From positions 620,001 to 684,000 of the forward strand of contig CBDBIG010000005.1 in the NCBI GenBank assembly GCA_965205845.1: a stretch of DNA of 64,000 bases. Direction: 5' to 3'. Each line of letters begins with the position of its first letter. Positions within the stretch are counted from its first letter, which is position 1. The stretch is from CBDBIG01 sp965205845 [NCBI: bacterium]. GTDB taxonomy: Bacteria; SAR324. A model generated the notes under the pieces. The model saw nothing but the letters and a program-made list of their open reading frames with translations. It had not been told where the DNA came from and ran no database searches. Below are positions 7,925 to 16,570 of this stretch, piece after piece. The translations under genes were made by a program, and so were the position numbers.

Positions 7925-8355
7925 ATGGGCTTTAAAATCTCACTAAGAAGCAAAATGCGCTTGCGCAAAGTGCACCCCGATATAGCCTTGGTGGTGCGCC
8001 GTTGCGCTGCGGATTGGCCCGATAATGGAAGCCGTTTCGTGGTTAGCGAAGGAATTCGCAGCTTGAAACGCCAGCGCAAACTGGTGGCTGCAGCAAAACC
8101 CTAAAAAGCCGTCACCTAAGCGGGCACGCCGTCGACTTGGCGGTTGTGGTCGGGCGCAAAGCGCGTTGGGATTGGCCCTTGTATTTCCAACTGGGCAAAC
8201 ACATGAAAATCGCTGCCCAAAACGAGGGGATATCCCTCCAATGGGGCGGTGACTGGCAAAGCTTTAAAGCGTGTTTAGCCTGCTGCTTGTTTTTGTGGGC
8301 TGCGTTCCCTTGGCCATTTTTTACCCCCTGGCCATTGAAAACTTGGCGCAGGTAA
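7925..8355 (+). pseudogene. phage endolysin, M15-type L-Ala-D-Glu/D-Ala-D-Ala peptidase, frameshifted
   Basis: ATG 7925 follows AAAAAAGGAGG and starts MGFKISLRSKMRLRKVHPDI, continuing with FVVSEGIRSLKRQRKLVAAA, the N-terminal half of phage M15 peptidases. The frame stops at TAA 8102. One frame back, KTLKSRHLSGHAVDLAVVVG follows directly and carries the zinc motif S-x-H-x3-x-A-V-D-L and later WGGDWQSFK. One extra A in the AAAA run near 8094-8097 would restore a single protein of about 115 residues. The usual ending after SFK (DxPHFE, with the third zinc ligand) is absent because the next gene starts at 8271. It would cleave host peptidoglycan if intact. Confidence 0.75.
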
Positions 8356-8483
8356 GCGGGATTTTGGGCACTATGGCCATTGCAATCGCGGGAATTGTGG
8401 GAAGCTATAACGGTTTTGCCACCCATGAGGACGTGAAACGGGGCGAAAAGCCCAGCCTTGAAGAAATCGAAAGGGGACCTTGA
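8271..8483 (+). CDS. small membrane protein, possible holin
   Basis: This 70-residue ORF from GTG 8271 overlaps the endolysin remnant. It has two hydrophobic segments (about residues 3-22 and 30-47) and a charged C-terminus THEDVKRGEKPSLEEIERGP. Size, topology and position right after a phage endolysin fit a holin or holin-associated protein, but the sequence itself does not name a family. Its stop TGA and the next ATG share a base (TGATG). Confidence 0.5.
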   Translation: MFSLLLVFVGCVPLAIFYPLAIENLAQVSGILGTMAIAIAGIVGSYNGFATHEDVKRGEKPSLEEIERGP

Positions 8484-8698
8484 TGTTGGATTGGATTGGC
8501 ACTGTGGCCCAAGCCTTGACCTTTGCAGCCCTTTGGCGCCAAGTGTTGCTGCTGACAGGGGCGCTTGTGTACGGGGCGGTGTGCTGGGCTGCGTTTCGCA
8601 ACCCAAAAGCAAAGCCCTTTACGCGGCGCTTTGCCACCCTGGGAGGGCTGGTTATTTTTGCGGTGCTCCCAGGCTTTGTATTTTTGAAAGGCGCATAG
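8483..8698 (+). CDS. small two-span membrane protein of the lysis module
   Basis: This 71-residue ORF begins MLDWIGTVAQALTFAALWRQ, with hydrophobic segments at about 20-37 and 54-70 and a basic loop NPKAKPFTRRF. It is translationally coupled to the preceding ORF through TGATG, with AAGGGGA as ribosome binding site. In Mu-like phages the lysis genes are followed by small membrane ORFs at this position. It could be a spanin-like or second holin protein; no signature decides. Confidence 0.45.
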   Translation: MLDWIGTVAQALTFAALWRQVLLLTGALVYGAVCWAAFRNPKAKPFTRRFATLGGLVIFAVLPGFVFLKGA

Positions 8699-8703
8699 GA
8701 CAG

Positions 8704-9036
8704 ATGGATTTTCTCCGCGAATGGTCGCCCCTACTGGTGTTTTTGATGAACGCCCTCTTGGGCTGGGTAATTTGGTCGGTGCGCCGCGGTTTGGTGAGCA
8801 AAGAGGAGCACCATCAATTACAAAGGGAGGTTGACCAAAACAAGGGGGCCATCAACCAAAATAAGGGGGCTATCAAGCGCATTGGCGAGGAGGTGCGCAG
8901 CCTACCCGCAGCCCAAGAATGGACTGATTTAAAAACCCAACTGGCACGGGTGAGGCCTCTAGGATATCAAGCGCAAATCTTTCATTGCAAAGTGCCCAGA
9001 ACAAGTGAGGCGATCGCGATGCCGATGATGCGCTAA
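8704..9036 (+). CDS. Mu gp25-like protein (DUF2730), C-terminus shifted
   Basis: The 110-residue ORF starts MDFLREWSPLLVFLMNALLG (one membrane helix) and continues as a charged helical stretch with EEVRSLPAAQEWTDLKTQLA. This layout matches the small DUF2730 proteins (Mu gp25). After LARV the frame looks wrong; one base back the sequence reads EASRISSANLSLQSAQNK and stops at TGA near 9008, which is the expected kind of ending. The gene is therefore probably frameshifted near its end. The repeated block NKGAINQNKGAIK is a small internal duplication. Its presence just before a portal remnant supports a Mu-like prophage. Confidence 0.6.
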   Translation: MDFLREWSPLLVFLMNALLGWVIWSVRRGLVSKEEHHQLQREVDQNKGAINQNKGAIKRIGEEVRSLPAAQEWTDLKTQLARVRPLGYQAQIFHCKVPRTSEAIAMPMMR

Positions 9037-9055
9037 GGAACAGCACTGATGCCAT

Positions 9056-10003
9056 GCAAGTTTATGGTGCACCAACCCCACCTCAAAACGGGTCTCCCTG
9101 TGCTGAGGCGGTTTGGCACGGGTGGCATGCTGGGCTTATTTGTTTAAATCTTATGCGCTCAAAGACTGGGCAGCCTTTATGGAGGTATTTGGATGCCTTG
9201 GCTCGATGAGGACGCTCCGGCCCCAAACGCCACTGACGAAGACAAAAGCCAAGCAGCGTGCAGCCTTATTTGCTCTGGGAACGGATGCGGCTGCCTTGTT
9301 AGGCTAATAGGGAATACAAATTTTAGTTTTTAAGAGGCTGTGCAAAGCCTCAGGCGCGGATTCACTGTTTGAAACTGCCGCGCAATGGTGGGACAAGCAG
9401 CTCAGTAAATTGGTGCTCGGGCAAACGGCCAGCACCGAGGGCACGCCGGGCAAACTAGGCAATGAACAAGCACACATGGAGGTCCGCCAAAATTGACTAA
9501 AGTGCCGATGCGCGCATGCTAAGCGACACCCTTAATCGAGATTTGGTTAAGCCTTTCATTGACCTCAATTGGGGAAGCCCTGGCAAAGGTCTCTACCCAA
9601 AATCCACTTTGTGTTGCCCAAGCCAGACAACACCGCCATGCAGGTAGATGCGCTGGAAAAACTGGTGCCCTTAGGACTAAGGCCTGGGACAAACGAGGTT
9701 TTCGATTTACTTGGCATATCTGTGCCGCGCCCAGGGGAAGCCACCTTGAGGAACGCTGGAAATGACGATGCGCAAGGGCACGCACAAAACCGGATGGAGC
9801 AGGTTTTGCTGGCCCTTAATCAAGGGATGCCTGCTGCTAAGCGCGATGAACTTGACGCATTAAGCGAGGACGGACTGGATGATTGGGAAGCCATGATGCA
9901 GCCGATGGCAGCCAAGCGGGAAGTTGAGGCAGCCAAGCGGGAGAATGCGTTGCTTAGAGAAATGGCAGCATCAAGCATAGGTATGTTTTTCGAACACCCT
10001 TAA
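9056..10003 (+). pseudogene. Mu gp29-like portal protein (DUF935), truncated and multiply frameshifted
   Basis: Fragments of one protein appear in order in changing frames: KFMVHQPHLKTGLP (9058), YLFKSYALKDWAAFMEVFG, MPWLDEDAPAPNATDEDK, ALGTDAAALLG, then WWDKQLSKLVLGQTASTEGT (about 9390), DARMLSDTLNRDLVKPFIDL, and finally a 144-residue open frame from 9569 with DALEKLVPLGLRPGTNEVFD and DELDALSEDGLDDWEAMMQP. These are successive segments of the Mu portal family. The N-terminal part before KFMVH is missing, so a deletion joins the gp25-like gene to mid-portal, removing the terminase genes normally between them. At least four indels are needed to restore the frame. The remnant runs into the 3' end of rsmH. 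Confidence 0.82.
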
Positions 10004-10939
10004 TTTAGCACTGCGTGCTCTTGGGTTTAATGCGCGTTCTGTGGGGCTACAAGTAACAGGCTTTAAGGTTAGCACCTTGCCCAAAGGCTTTTTATTGCAA
10101 CTACATACGGGAAAGCGCGGCGGACAAGTACAAGGGGATTGCCATTGCCTAAAAGCGTGCTTCACCATACGGTCCTCAAGGGAGTGAAAGGTAATGATCC
10201 CAATGCGTCCACCCACCGCCAGCAAGGCAGGTGATATGGTAAGCAGGCGTTTTAGTTGACCTAGTTCATCGTTTACTGCCATGCGAAGTGCTTGAAATAC
10301 TTGGGTCGCGGGGTGCTTGTTTTTTTTGCGCGCACGTATCGGTAACACCTTGGCAATGGTGTTGGCTAATGCCAAGGTTTGCGTAAAGGGTTGGGTTATG
10401 CGCTGCCTTGCAATGGCTTTGGCAATGGGGGCTGCAAAATTTTCTTCCCCTAGGGTTTGAAACAGGTTTTTTAGCTGCTGCTGGGAAAGGGTCGCAATGA
10501 GCTCCGCCGCATTGGGTTGGGTAGAGGTCATGTCCATGCGCATGTCTAAAGGGCCGTTGTGCATAAACGAAAACCCGCGTTTTGCTTGTTCTAACTGCGG
10601 AGAGGACACCCCTAAATCGGCGATGAGATAATGGACACTATGGGGTAACACATGGCTGGCCAGGTCCGCAAAACGGCTCTTTTTAAGCAAAATTCGTGAT
10701 GCATCGGTCTTTAGCTGTGCTTTAGCAGCCTCGAGAGCTTGCGGATCGCAGTCACAGCCAAACAACTGGGCCTTTGGAAAAGCCTGGAGCAACGCGTGCG
10801 CACTCCCTCCACCACCAAGGGTGGCATCGACCAGCAATGGTGCTTGCCCCTTAGAGGCTGCTGTGGGAGGTTGTAAAATGGCATGGGGTGCCAAAGCCAC
10901 CAACGGCTCTAATAATACGGGCTGGTGAAGGTAGGGCAT
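9971..10939 (-). CDS. rsmH: 16S rRNA (cytosine(1402)-N4)-methyltransferase RsmH
   Basis: RsmH methylates N4 of C1402 in the ribosomal P site. The 322-residue protein starts MPYLHQPVLLEPLVALAPHA, has the SAM-binding loop VDATLGGGGSAHALL, the family signature ADLGVSSPQLEQAKRGFSF followed by DMRMD, and ends with the typical RALNPRARSAKLRVFEK. The length is normal. In most bacteria this gene heads the division and cell wall cluster before ftsL and ftsI; here it stands alone between the prophage remnant and a tRNA modification gene. The stop codon at 9971-9973 lies within the end of the portal remnant, so the prophage is truncated exactly at this gene. Confidence 0.95.
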   Translation of the reverse strand: MPYLHQPVLLEPLVALAPHAILQPPTAASKGQAPLLVDATLGGGGSAHALLQAFPKAQLFGCDCDPQALEAAKAQLKTDASRILLKKSRFADLASHVLPHSVHYLIADLGVSSPQLEQAKRGFSFMHNGPLDMRMDMTSTQPNAAELIATLSQQQLKNLFQTLGEENFAAPIAKAIARQRITQPFTQTLALANTIAKVLPIRARKKNKHPATQVFQALRMAVNDELGQLKRLLTISPALLAVGGRIGIITFHSLEDRMVKHAFRQWQSPCTCPPRFPVCSCNKKPLGKVLTLKPVTCSPTERALNPRARSAKLRVFEKHTYA

Positions 10940-11188
10940 GGTGTTTTGGCAAATAGCGTGTTAAATGAGCATGGGGCTTTCTTCCTCAATTTTTGCCCTA
11001 AGCTGCGGGTCAAGGCACGGCCTCCCTGGGGTGTGTTCTGTGGTGAGCAAGGCCTGCCTTGGCGATCACGTCACGTGGGTCTATCCTTATCAAGTCTATC
11101 TTTTTAGCGGCATGAAAGCTCTGCCTGCATACCTTATTTAAAGTACCCCTTCACCGTAAGTATAGTCGCGCAAAAGGCCAATTCACCC

Positions 11189-12628
11189 GTGAAACAAAAA
11201 CCGCCAGCCACCCAACCTGCCCCGCCCAGCATACAGGTTTCCCCGCCGCCTACGCCACAAGTGCGCGTGGCGGTGGAAGCCCTTGGTTGCCGCCTAAACC
11301 ACGCAGAGGCTGCCACGCTACGCATGCAGCTGCAACAGCAAGGGTTTTGTGTTGTGCCTTGGGGCGAACCTGCCGATGTGCAAGTGGTGAATGCCTGCAC
11401 CGTAACCGCCCAAGCCGATGCCAAAACACGGCATATGCTGCGTAATGCCAAACGCCGCTTACCTCAGTCCAAAGTAGTGGTAATGGGCTGCGGTGCAGAA
11501 AGCCAAGGGGAGTACCTAATCCAGCAACGCATTGCCGATGCCAGCATTAAAAACGGTGCCAAAACCGAGGCTGCCAGCCTCATTCAACAATGGCTCCATT
11601 ACACCCATAAGCACCAAGAATATCAAGCACAGGCCTGTTTGCAGCGCATGACACACAGTGCCATTACCCCCGGTTTTGCCGCCAAGAGGCATTTTTCTCT
11701 TGCCCCCGATGCCCATGGTTTTAACCCCCAACTCCTCCAAAAAAGCAACCCTAGGGTGCGCGCCTCCTTGAAAATTCAAGATGGCTGCCATTTTTCATGC
11801 GCGTTTTGTACCATCCCCCGCGTACGGGGGGGGCCTCGTTCGCGGATCCTGGCCGATTTACTGCAAGAAGCCCGTGCCATGGCAGACGCTGGAGTAAAGG
11901 AGATGGTGCTCACGGGAGTGAATCTAGGCTTGTATCGGTACGAAGGCAAGGCTTTGTTGGCAGTGGTCGATGCTTTGGATGGCATTGCTGGATTGGCGCG
12001 CATTCGCCTTAGTTCGATTGAACCCACCACCGTCGACGAGGGTTTATTGGAACGCATGGCCAACCCGCAACACAAGTTGGTCCCCTTTTTACACCTGCCT
12101 TTGCAGTCGGGGTCTCAAGCGACTTTACGCAACATGCGTCGCCGCTACAGCCCCCAAGAATACATCCGCTTTGTACAACGTGCTGCTGCACGCATCCCCC
12201 AGCTGTGTTTAGGCACGGATGTCATGTGTGGATTTCCTGGAGAAAGCACCGCTCATTTTGAGGAAACCCTAAGCCTGGTTCGGGATCTGCCCTTTGCTTA
12301 TTTGCACGTGTTTCCTTTTTCTCCAAGAGCCAAAACCCTTGCAATGCAGCGCAAAGAGCACGTGCCATCCCAAATTATCAAGGACCGCGCCTCGATATTG
12401 CGTCAACAAAGTGCTGCCAAGCAGCTGGCTTTTCAAAAGCAGCAAGTGGGTAAAACGGTGCCCGTGTTGTTTGAAAACGCGCAAAATCAAACCTTGATTG
12501 GCGGCTATACCCCCAACTACCTTCGGGTTGAGGTGCACGTAGCCAACCCCCAAACCTTGCAAAACACCCTGGCTCGGGTGACCCTTTTAGAGGCGGGTGG
12601 CCACGCAGTTGCAGGTGTGTTGGCTTAA
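11189..12628 (+). CDS. mtaB: tRNA methylthiotransferase, MtaB type (radical SAM)
   Basis: Methylthiotransferases of this family add the 2-methylthio group to t6A or i6A at position 37 of tRNA. The 479-residue protein has the three N-terminal cluster cysteines in ALGCRLNHAE, NACTVTAQAD and VVMGCGAES, the radical SAM motif in QDGCHFSCAFCTIPRVRGG, the block LGTDVMCGFPGE, and a C-terminal TRAM-like segment. The N-terminal ALGCRLN wording is that of MtaB (YqeV, t6A-specific) rather than MiaB. The GTG at 11189 is the start used here; the first 25 residues are proline-rich and outside the homology. The 250 bases upstream hold no recognised feature. Confidence 0.88.
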   Translation: MKQKPPATQPAPPSIQVSPPPTPQVRVAVEALGCRLNHAEAATLRMQLQQQGFCVVPWGEPADVQVVNACTVTAQADAKTRHMLRNAKRRLPQSKVVVMGCGAESQGEYLIQQRIADASIKNGAKTEAASLIQQWLHYTHKHQEYQAQACLQRMTHSAITPGFAAKRHFSLAPDAHGFNPQLLQKSNPRVRASLKIQDGCHFSCAFCTIPRVRGGPRSRILADLLQEARAMADAGVKEMVLTGVNLGLYRYEGKALLAVVDALDGIAGLARIRLSSIEPTTVDEGLLERMANPQHKLVPFLHLPLQSGSQATLRNMRRRYSPQEYIRFVQRAAARIPQLCLGTDVMCGFPGESTAHFEETLSLVRDLPFAYLHVFPFSPRAKTLAMQRKEHVPSQIIKDRASILRQQSAAKQLAFQKQQVGKTVPVLFENAQNQTLIGGYTPNYLRVEVHVANPQTLQNTLARVTLLEAGGHAVAGVLA

Positions 12629-12768
12629 AGCCGCCATAAACGAAAAAGGGACCGCCATTGTAGCGGAATTGCTCCCTACTTCCCCAAAACGACCGTTACT
12701 CGCAAAAAGATATGCACAAGGGTATCGTCAAGCATCCGAAAAACTCGCTGTAATAAAAGGGGTTGTTA

Positions 12769-13834
12769 ATGGGTACAAAGGCTGTTACCGTGCACTACCG
12801 GTGCCTTCACGATCGACGGAACAAACTGGGTAAAACCCTTGAACACGCCTTACGTGAAGTGCTTCACCAGAAAAAATACTCACAATCCCTGCAAAGCAGG
12901 ATATGGGGCAAAGAACAAGGTGCTCGTTGTATGTCGTGGGGCCGATACTGCGAAGCTAAGCAAGGGGTGTATGGCCTGTGTACCCACTATGAGGAGGGTA
13001 AAGAACAGATCCTGGTGTATCACAAAGAAGACCAACCACAAATGGACTTTCGCCAGTTACCTCCTATGGAAGATGGTGGCCGACTATGCCAAAAGTTGTT
13101 GCTATTGGCTGGCAGTGAAGAATCATTTTTTCATCATTCAGGGGGTTAGCAGTGACACAAAAAGCATGGAGGGGTACTTCACGTGGCTGCTTGCACAGGA
13201 ATCAAAGGTGATCCCTGAGGTGGAGAAGGTGTACCTAATGGCACAGTTTGACAAGGAGGTTATGGGTGGATTGAAAGATATCCGAAAAATATCGATTGGC
13301 GGCTATGCCTCTGTTGGAGAGAAAAATGCCCCCCGTGTTGGAGAGAAAAATGCCCCCCGTGTTGGAGAGAAAAATGCCCCCCGTGTTGGAGAGAAAAATG
13401 CCCCCCGTGTTGGAGAGAAAAATGCCCCCCGTGTTGGAGAGAAAAATGCCCCCCGATCGGTTCAAAAAGAGGAAGTGGTCCGTATTTGGCCAAGGGCAAA
13501 ACAGGTACTCGACGCCATCTTCTCAAAGTCAGACTTGCAGCAAATCATGGATGAAACCCCTGATTACGGGAATCTCAAAGTGAGTGTTCATATTTGGTAT
13601 GAAACCCGTCAAAAAGATGCTGACAACATCCCCATGCAGATGGCATTGCGCAACATTCCAGAAGGGGAAATTGCAGTCGAAGGGAAAGACGGAAAGCAAC
13701 GCGGAAATGACATTCGCTTGAAGTACGACACAAGCGTCGAAACGGACGGTGCCCTGCTTGTTTGGAGGAGTTGGCAAAAGGCCCTTTGGGATGCTCATAA
13801 CAAATTTGTGAGAGACGATCAAATCAAGCCTTAA
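12769..13834 (+). pseudogene. soluble protein of a two-gene module, frameshifted, with VGEKNAPR repeats
   Basis: The first frame runs from ATG 12769 (MGTKAVTVHYRCLHDRRNKL) to about 13075 (QMDFRQLPPMED). The next frame continues ADYAKSCCYWLAVKNHFFII, then MEGYFTWLLAQESKVIPEVE, to TAA 13832. Read together they form one protein of about 355 residues. The strand NHFFIIQG followed by a helix ending in W-L-L resembles a family of bacterial proteins of unknown function that pair with a small membrane protein; this is from memory of the pattern and not certain. Six copies of the octapeptide VGEKNAPR form a linker at mid-length. The C-terminal domain ends with VETDGALLVWRSWQKALWDA. The frameshift could be real or a base-call error. 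Confidence 0.5.
13313..13456 (+). repeat. 24-bp minisatellite, six copies, encoding VGEKNAPR
   Basis: The unit starting GTTGGAGAGAAAAATGCCCC begins at 13313, 13337, 13361, 13385, 13409 and 13433. All copies are identical apart from the end of the last. The unit is a multiple of three, so copy number changes alter only linker length. It lies between the two folded parts of the soluble protein. Confidence 0.97.
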
Positions 13835-13850
13835 TTCTGCGAGCGTTGCC

Positions 13851-14387
13851 ATGCGAGCACACATTTGGACTGTTGCTATCCCCCTTTTTATGGCAGGTGC
13901 AGGGTGGTGGTTTGTGCCTCCTGCACTCTTCTCAATGGTCAGTAGCGAGTTGATGGTTTTTTTTAGCATCCAAGCTGCTAGCGTTTTACCTGCAATGATT
14001 TTTACGGCCAGCTTTCCCAGTGCCACCTATTCCTCACTCGACTATACAAAGAAACTCCATGGCGCACTCCAAGAGCAAATGCGCTTTTGGAGGACCTTGC
14101 TGATACTTACTTTACTTGCAGTTGGCAGTCTCATTATAACCAAGGTCTTTAATGATCACCGTGTTTTCACTGGCCTTGCAGTGGGAATCGGTACATGCGC
14201 CACCATTCAATTTTTTAAACTGCCAAACGCATTAGCAAGCCTTTTAAAAGTAAAAACCGATGCTGTCGAAAAAACCATCGAAGCGCACAATGCAAAAACA
14301 GCAGAGGCATTGCGTGCTTCTTTTGTCCCTTCCCCCACCCCTGATGGCTATGGGGAACGCGTCTTTGGGCCTTCAATTCCCCACTAG
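13851..14387 (+). CDS. integral membrane protein, partner of the upstream module protein
   Basis: This 178-residue protein starts 17 bases after the previous stop. Four hydrophobic segments are visible: residues about 5-30, 35-55, 80-100 and 105-120. A charged helical tail follows with KTDAVEKTIEAHNAKTAEA and SPTPDGYGERVFG. No enzymatic motif was seen. Tight spacing to a soluble protein of unknown function, and a shape of membrane core plus cytoplasmic tail, are what sensor-effector pairs in phage defence or toxin systems look like, but this is an inference from layout only. It is intact while the upstream partner is frameshifted. Confidence 0.55.
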   Translation: MRAHIWTVAIPLFMAGAGWWFVPPALFSMVSSELMVFFSIQAASVLPAMIFTASFPSATYSSLDYTKKLHGALQEQMRFWRTLLILTLLAVGSLIITKVFNDHRVFTGLAVGIGTCATIQFFKLPNALASLLKVKTDAVEKTIEAHNAKTAEALRASFVPSPTPDGYGERVFGPSIPH

Positions 14388-14824
14388 ACACAACGCTTTT
14401 TCCAAAAAAGCACGCTGATATGCCGAGTTCCGCCCCCAATACTCCACCCGATACGCCCGCTGCCTTGTTCCAAAGCACACCTTTTTTGCAAGCCCCAAAA
14501 GCAGCCCCCACCCTCCTTTTTTATAAGAATGGAACGTGCCTTGCATTCCATTGTCTGAGGGTAGATGAATGAGAAGCCAAAGGTATTGGTGCAAAAGGCC
14601 TTGCATGCAACGGTTAAGATGTGTGTATATGCCGCGGCCCTGTGCAAGTTTTGCATTTACTTAAACGGCATACTTCAAAGTTCCTTTTTGGGCGTAATCA
14701 CAGCCCTGTTCTAACACTTTGGTTGCGGCAAGGTACAAACCACGCGGTCATTTTTAGGGGCCGCTATAAATACGAAGATGCTTTTTCCAATTCACCATCT
14801 TTAAACCAAGGGGCGCAATCGTAA
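14388..14824. other. intergenic region before the fliF operon
   Basis: No gene or RNA was recognised. Candidate promoters for the flagellar operon must lie here, but no clear sigma-54 (GG-N10-GC) or sigma-28 motif could be assigned with confidence. AAGGGG lies about 10 bases before the fliF ATG. Confidence 0.4.
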
Positions 14825-16456
14825 ATGGCAGAAAATATCTCCCAGGAAACACGCACTGTGGTAAACCAGTTTCAGGTGTTTTTCCAATCTTTGTCGATGC
14901 TACGCAAGGTTGTGCTGGCATCTGTGTTGGGGGTTGTCTTGTTGGGGCTGGCAACCATGATTTACTTTGCCAATCGCCAAACCTGGGCACCCTTGTATTC
15001 CAATATTTCCCATGAAGATACCGCCCTCATTCAAGAAAAATTAGAGCAGAGCCAAATTCCCGTATTGGTTGGCCCTGGGGGATCTTCGGTGCTGGTTCCT
15101 GCAGGCCAAGCCGATGAGGCGCGCATTGTGCTGGCCCGCGAACGCGTTACTTTAGGGGGTGGCTTAGGCTTTGCCGATTTATTTGTGGGTAGTAGCGATC
15201 TTGGAGAAACGGAATTTCAACAGCAAGTGAAGTTTCGGATCGCCCTAGAAGGCGAGTTGGCACGCATGATTAACAAATTACAAACCGTAAGCAATACCAA
15301 AGTAACCCTTGCTCTGCCTAAGCGCAGCTTGTTTTTAAGCCAAGACCGCCCACCCACCGCATCGGTGGTGGTAAGCGCCAAGGGAGGTAGTTTACACCAA
15401 GACCAGGTGCAAACTATTTCTCATTTGGTGGCCAATAGCGTCGAAGGCCTTGCGGTTGCCAACGTGATTGTTGCGGATATTTCAGGACGTACGCTTAGCC
15501 GTGATATTTCTGGCGGTGGTTTAAACCGCAATTACTTCGATAATTTTGCCTTTCGTCAACGCTTTGAGCAAACCTTAGAGATGCGCATTGTGAGCCAGTT
15601 GGCACCGATTGTGGGTGAAGGACGCGTTTTGGCACGTGTCGCAGCCGAGCTCAATTTTGACAAACAGTCGACCAAGGAAGAAATTTACGATCCCGATGGC
15701 TCGGTCGTTCGCAGCGAGCAAAATGAGACAGAAAATGCCACGGGGACACGCACCATTCCCGTAGGGGTTCCAGGCGTACTCTCTAACCTGCCAGAAACCC
15801 AAGCGGGAGCGAGCGAAGTTGCCAATGTGTCTCAGGTGAATAAAAACAACCAAACGCGTAACTATGAAAATAGCGTAAGAACCGTGGTGAATGAACCCTC
15901 GGTTGGGCGCATTCACCGTCTTAGCGTGTCTGTGCTCATTGATGGCAAATACAAGCCCGTTACCGACCCTGAAAGTGGTGGCGTGATTACGCGCCGTTAT
16001 GAGGAATGGAGCAACAGCGAAAAAGAGAAAATTCAACGCCTTATTCGTGCGGCTGTAGGGTTTGAGAAAAAACGCGGCGATGCCTTGGAGGTGGTCAACT
16101 TGCGCTTTACCAAAGCATTAGAAGAAGATGTTGCACGTCAATTGGAACTTACCAAACGTAATCGCCAGTTTTTCTTGGATATTTTGCGCTACACGTTTCT
16201 TGGGGTGGGTTTGTTGGCATTCATTCTATTTGTCGTTCGCCCCATGATGCAACACTTTACCATTCAACCCGAAGGGATAGAATCCTTAATGGGCTTGCCG
16301 AGCCGTGTGGCCGAGATGGACGATGCAGAAGAGGTTGAAATTCCCAGTGAACAAGAAGCGGGAAGTAAATCGAGGGAGCAAATGCTCGACATGGCGCGCA
16401 CAGATCCCCTTGCCACTGCTGCCTTGGTACGCTTATGGCTGCGAGAACGGCGTTGA
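14825..16456 (+). CDS. fliF: flagellar M-ring protein FliF
   Basis: FliF forms the MS ring in the inner membrane and is the base on which the flagellar motor and export gate assemble. The 543-residue protein has a first membrane helix at about 28-48, the secretin-like ring-building motifs with WAPLYSNISHEDTALIQEKL and VTLGGGLGFADLF, a periplasmic domain with RVAAELNFDKQSTKEEIYDP, a second membrane helix at about 455-475, and a cytoplasmic FliG-binding tail ending ARTDPLATAALVRLWLRERR. Length is normal. It heads a fliF-fliH-fliI run in which fliG, normally directly downstream, is missing. Confidence 0.96.
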   Translation: MAENISQETRTVVNQFQVFFQSLSMLRKVVLASVLGVVLLGLATMIYFANRQTWAPLYSNISHEDTALIQEKLEQSQIPVLVGPGGSSVLVPAGQADEARIVLARERVTLGGGLGFADLFVGSSDLGETEFQQQVKFRIALEGELARMINKLQTVSNTKVTLALPKRSLFLSQDRPPTASVVVSAKGGSLHQDQVQTISHLVANSVEGLAVANVIVADISGRTLSRDISGGGLNRNYFDNFAFRQRFEQTLEMRIVSQLAPIVGEGRVLARVAAELNFDKQSTKEEIYDPDGSVVRSEQNETENATGTRTIPVGVPGVLSNLPETQAGASEVANVSQVNKNNQTRNYENSVRTVVNEPSVGRIHRLSVSVLIDGKYKPVTDPESGGVITRRYEEWSNSEKEKIQRLIRAAVGFEKKRGDALEVVNLRFTKALEEDVARQLELTKRNRQFFLDILRYTFLGVGLLAFILFVVRPMMQHFTIQPEGIESLMGLPSRVAEMDDAEEVEIPSEQEAGSKSREQMLDMARTDPLATAALVRLWLRERR

Positions 16457-16511
16457 CCCGTGCCCTTACTCTCGGATGAACCCCAACAGATCCCAACCAC
16501 AAAGATGACTT

Positions 16512-16550
16512 AAAGGGGGCGCAACTTAAAAGCAAAGGCTGCCCTTTTTT
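16512..16550 (+). terminator. possible intercistronic hairpin between fliF and fliH
   Basis: AAAGGG at 16512-16517 can pair with CCCTTT at 16542-16547, followed by a short T run. The loop is long (24 bases), so this may be a weak attenuator or chance. Confidence 0.25.
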
Positions 16551-16570
16551 TAAGCAGGTAGACAGCATCC

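Noticed and set aside
8090-8110. Programmed -1 frameshift in the endolysin
   Set aside because: No X-XXY-YYZ heptamer with a downstream structure was found; a single missing A explains it, and neighbouring phage genes carry similar indels.
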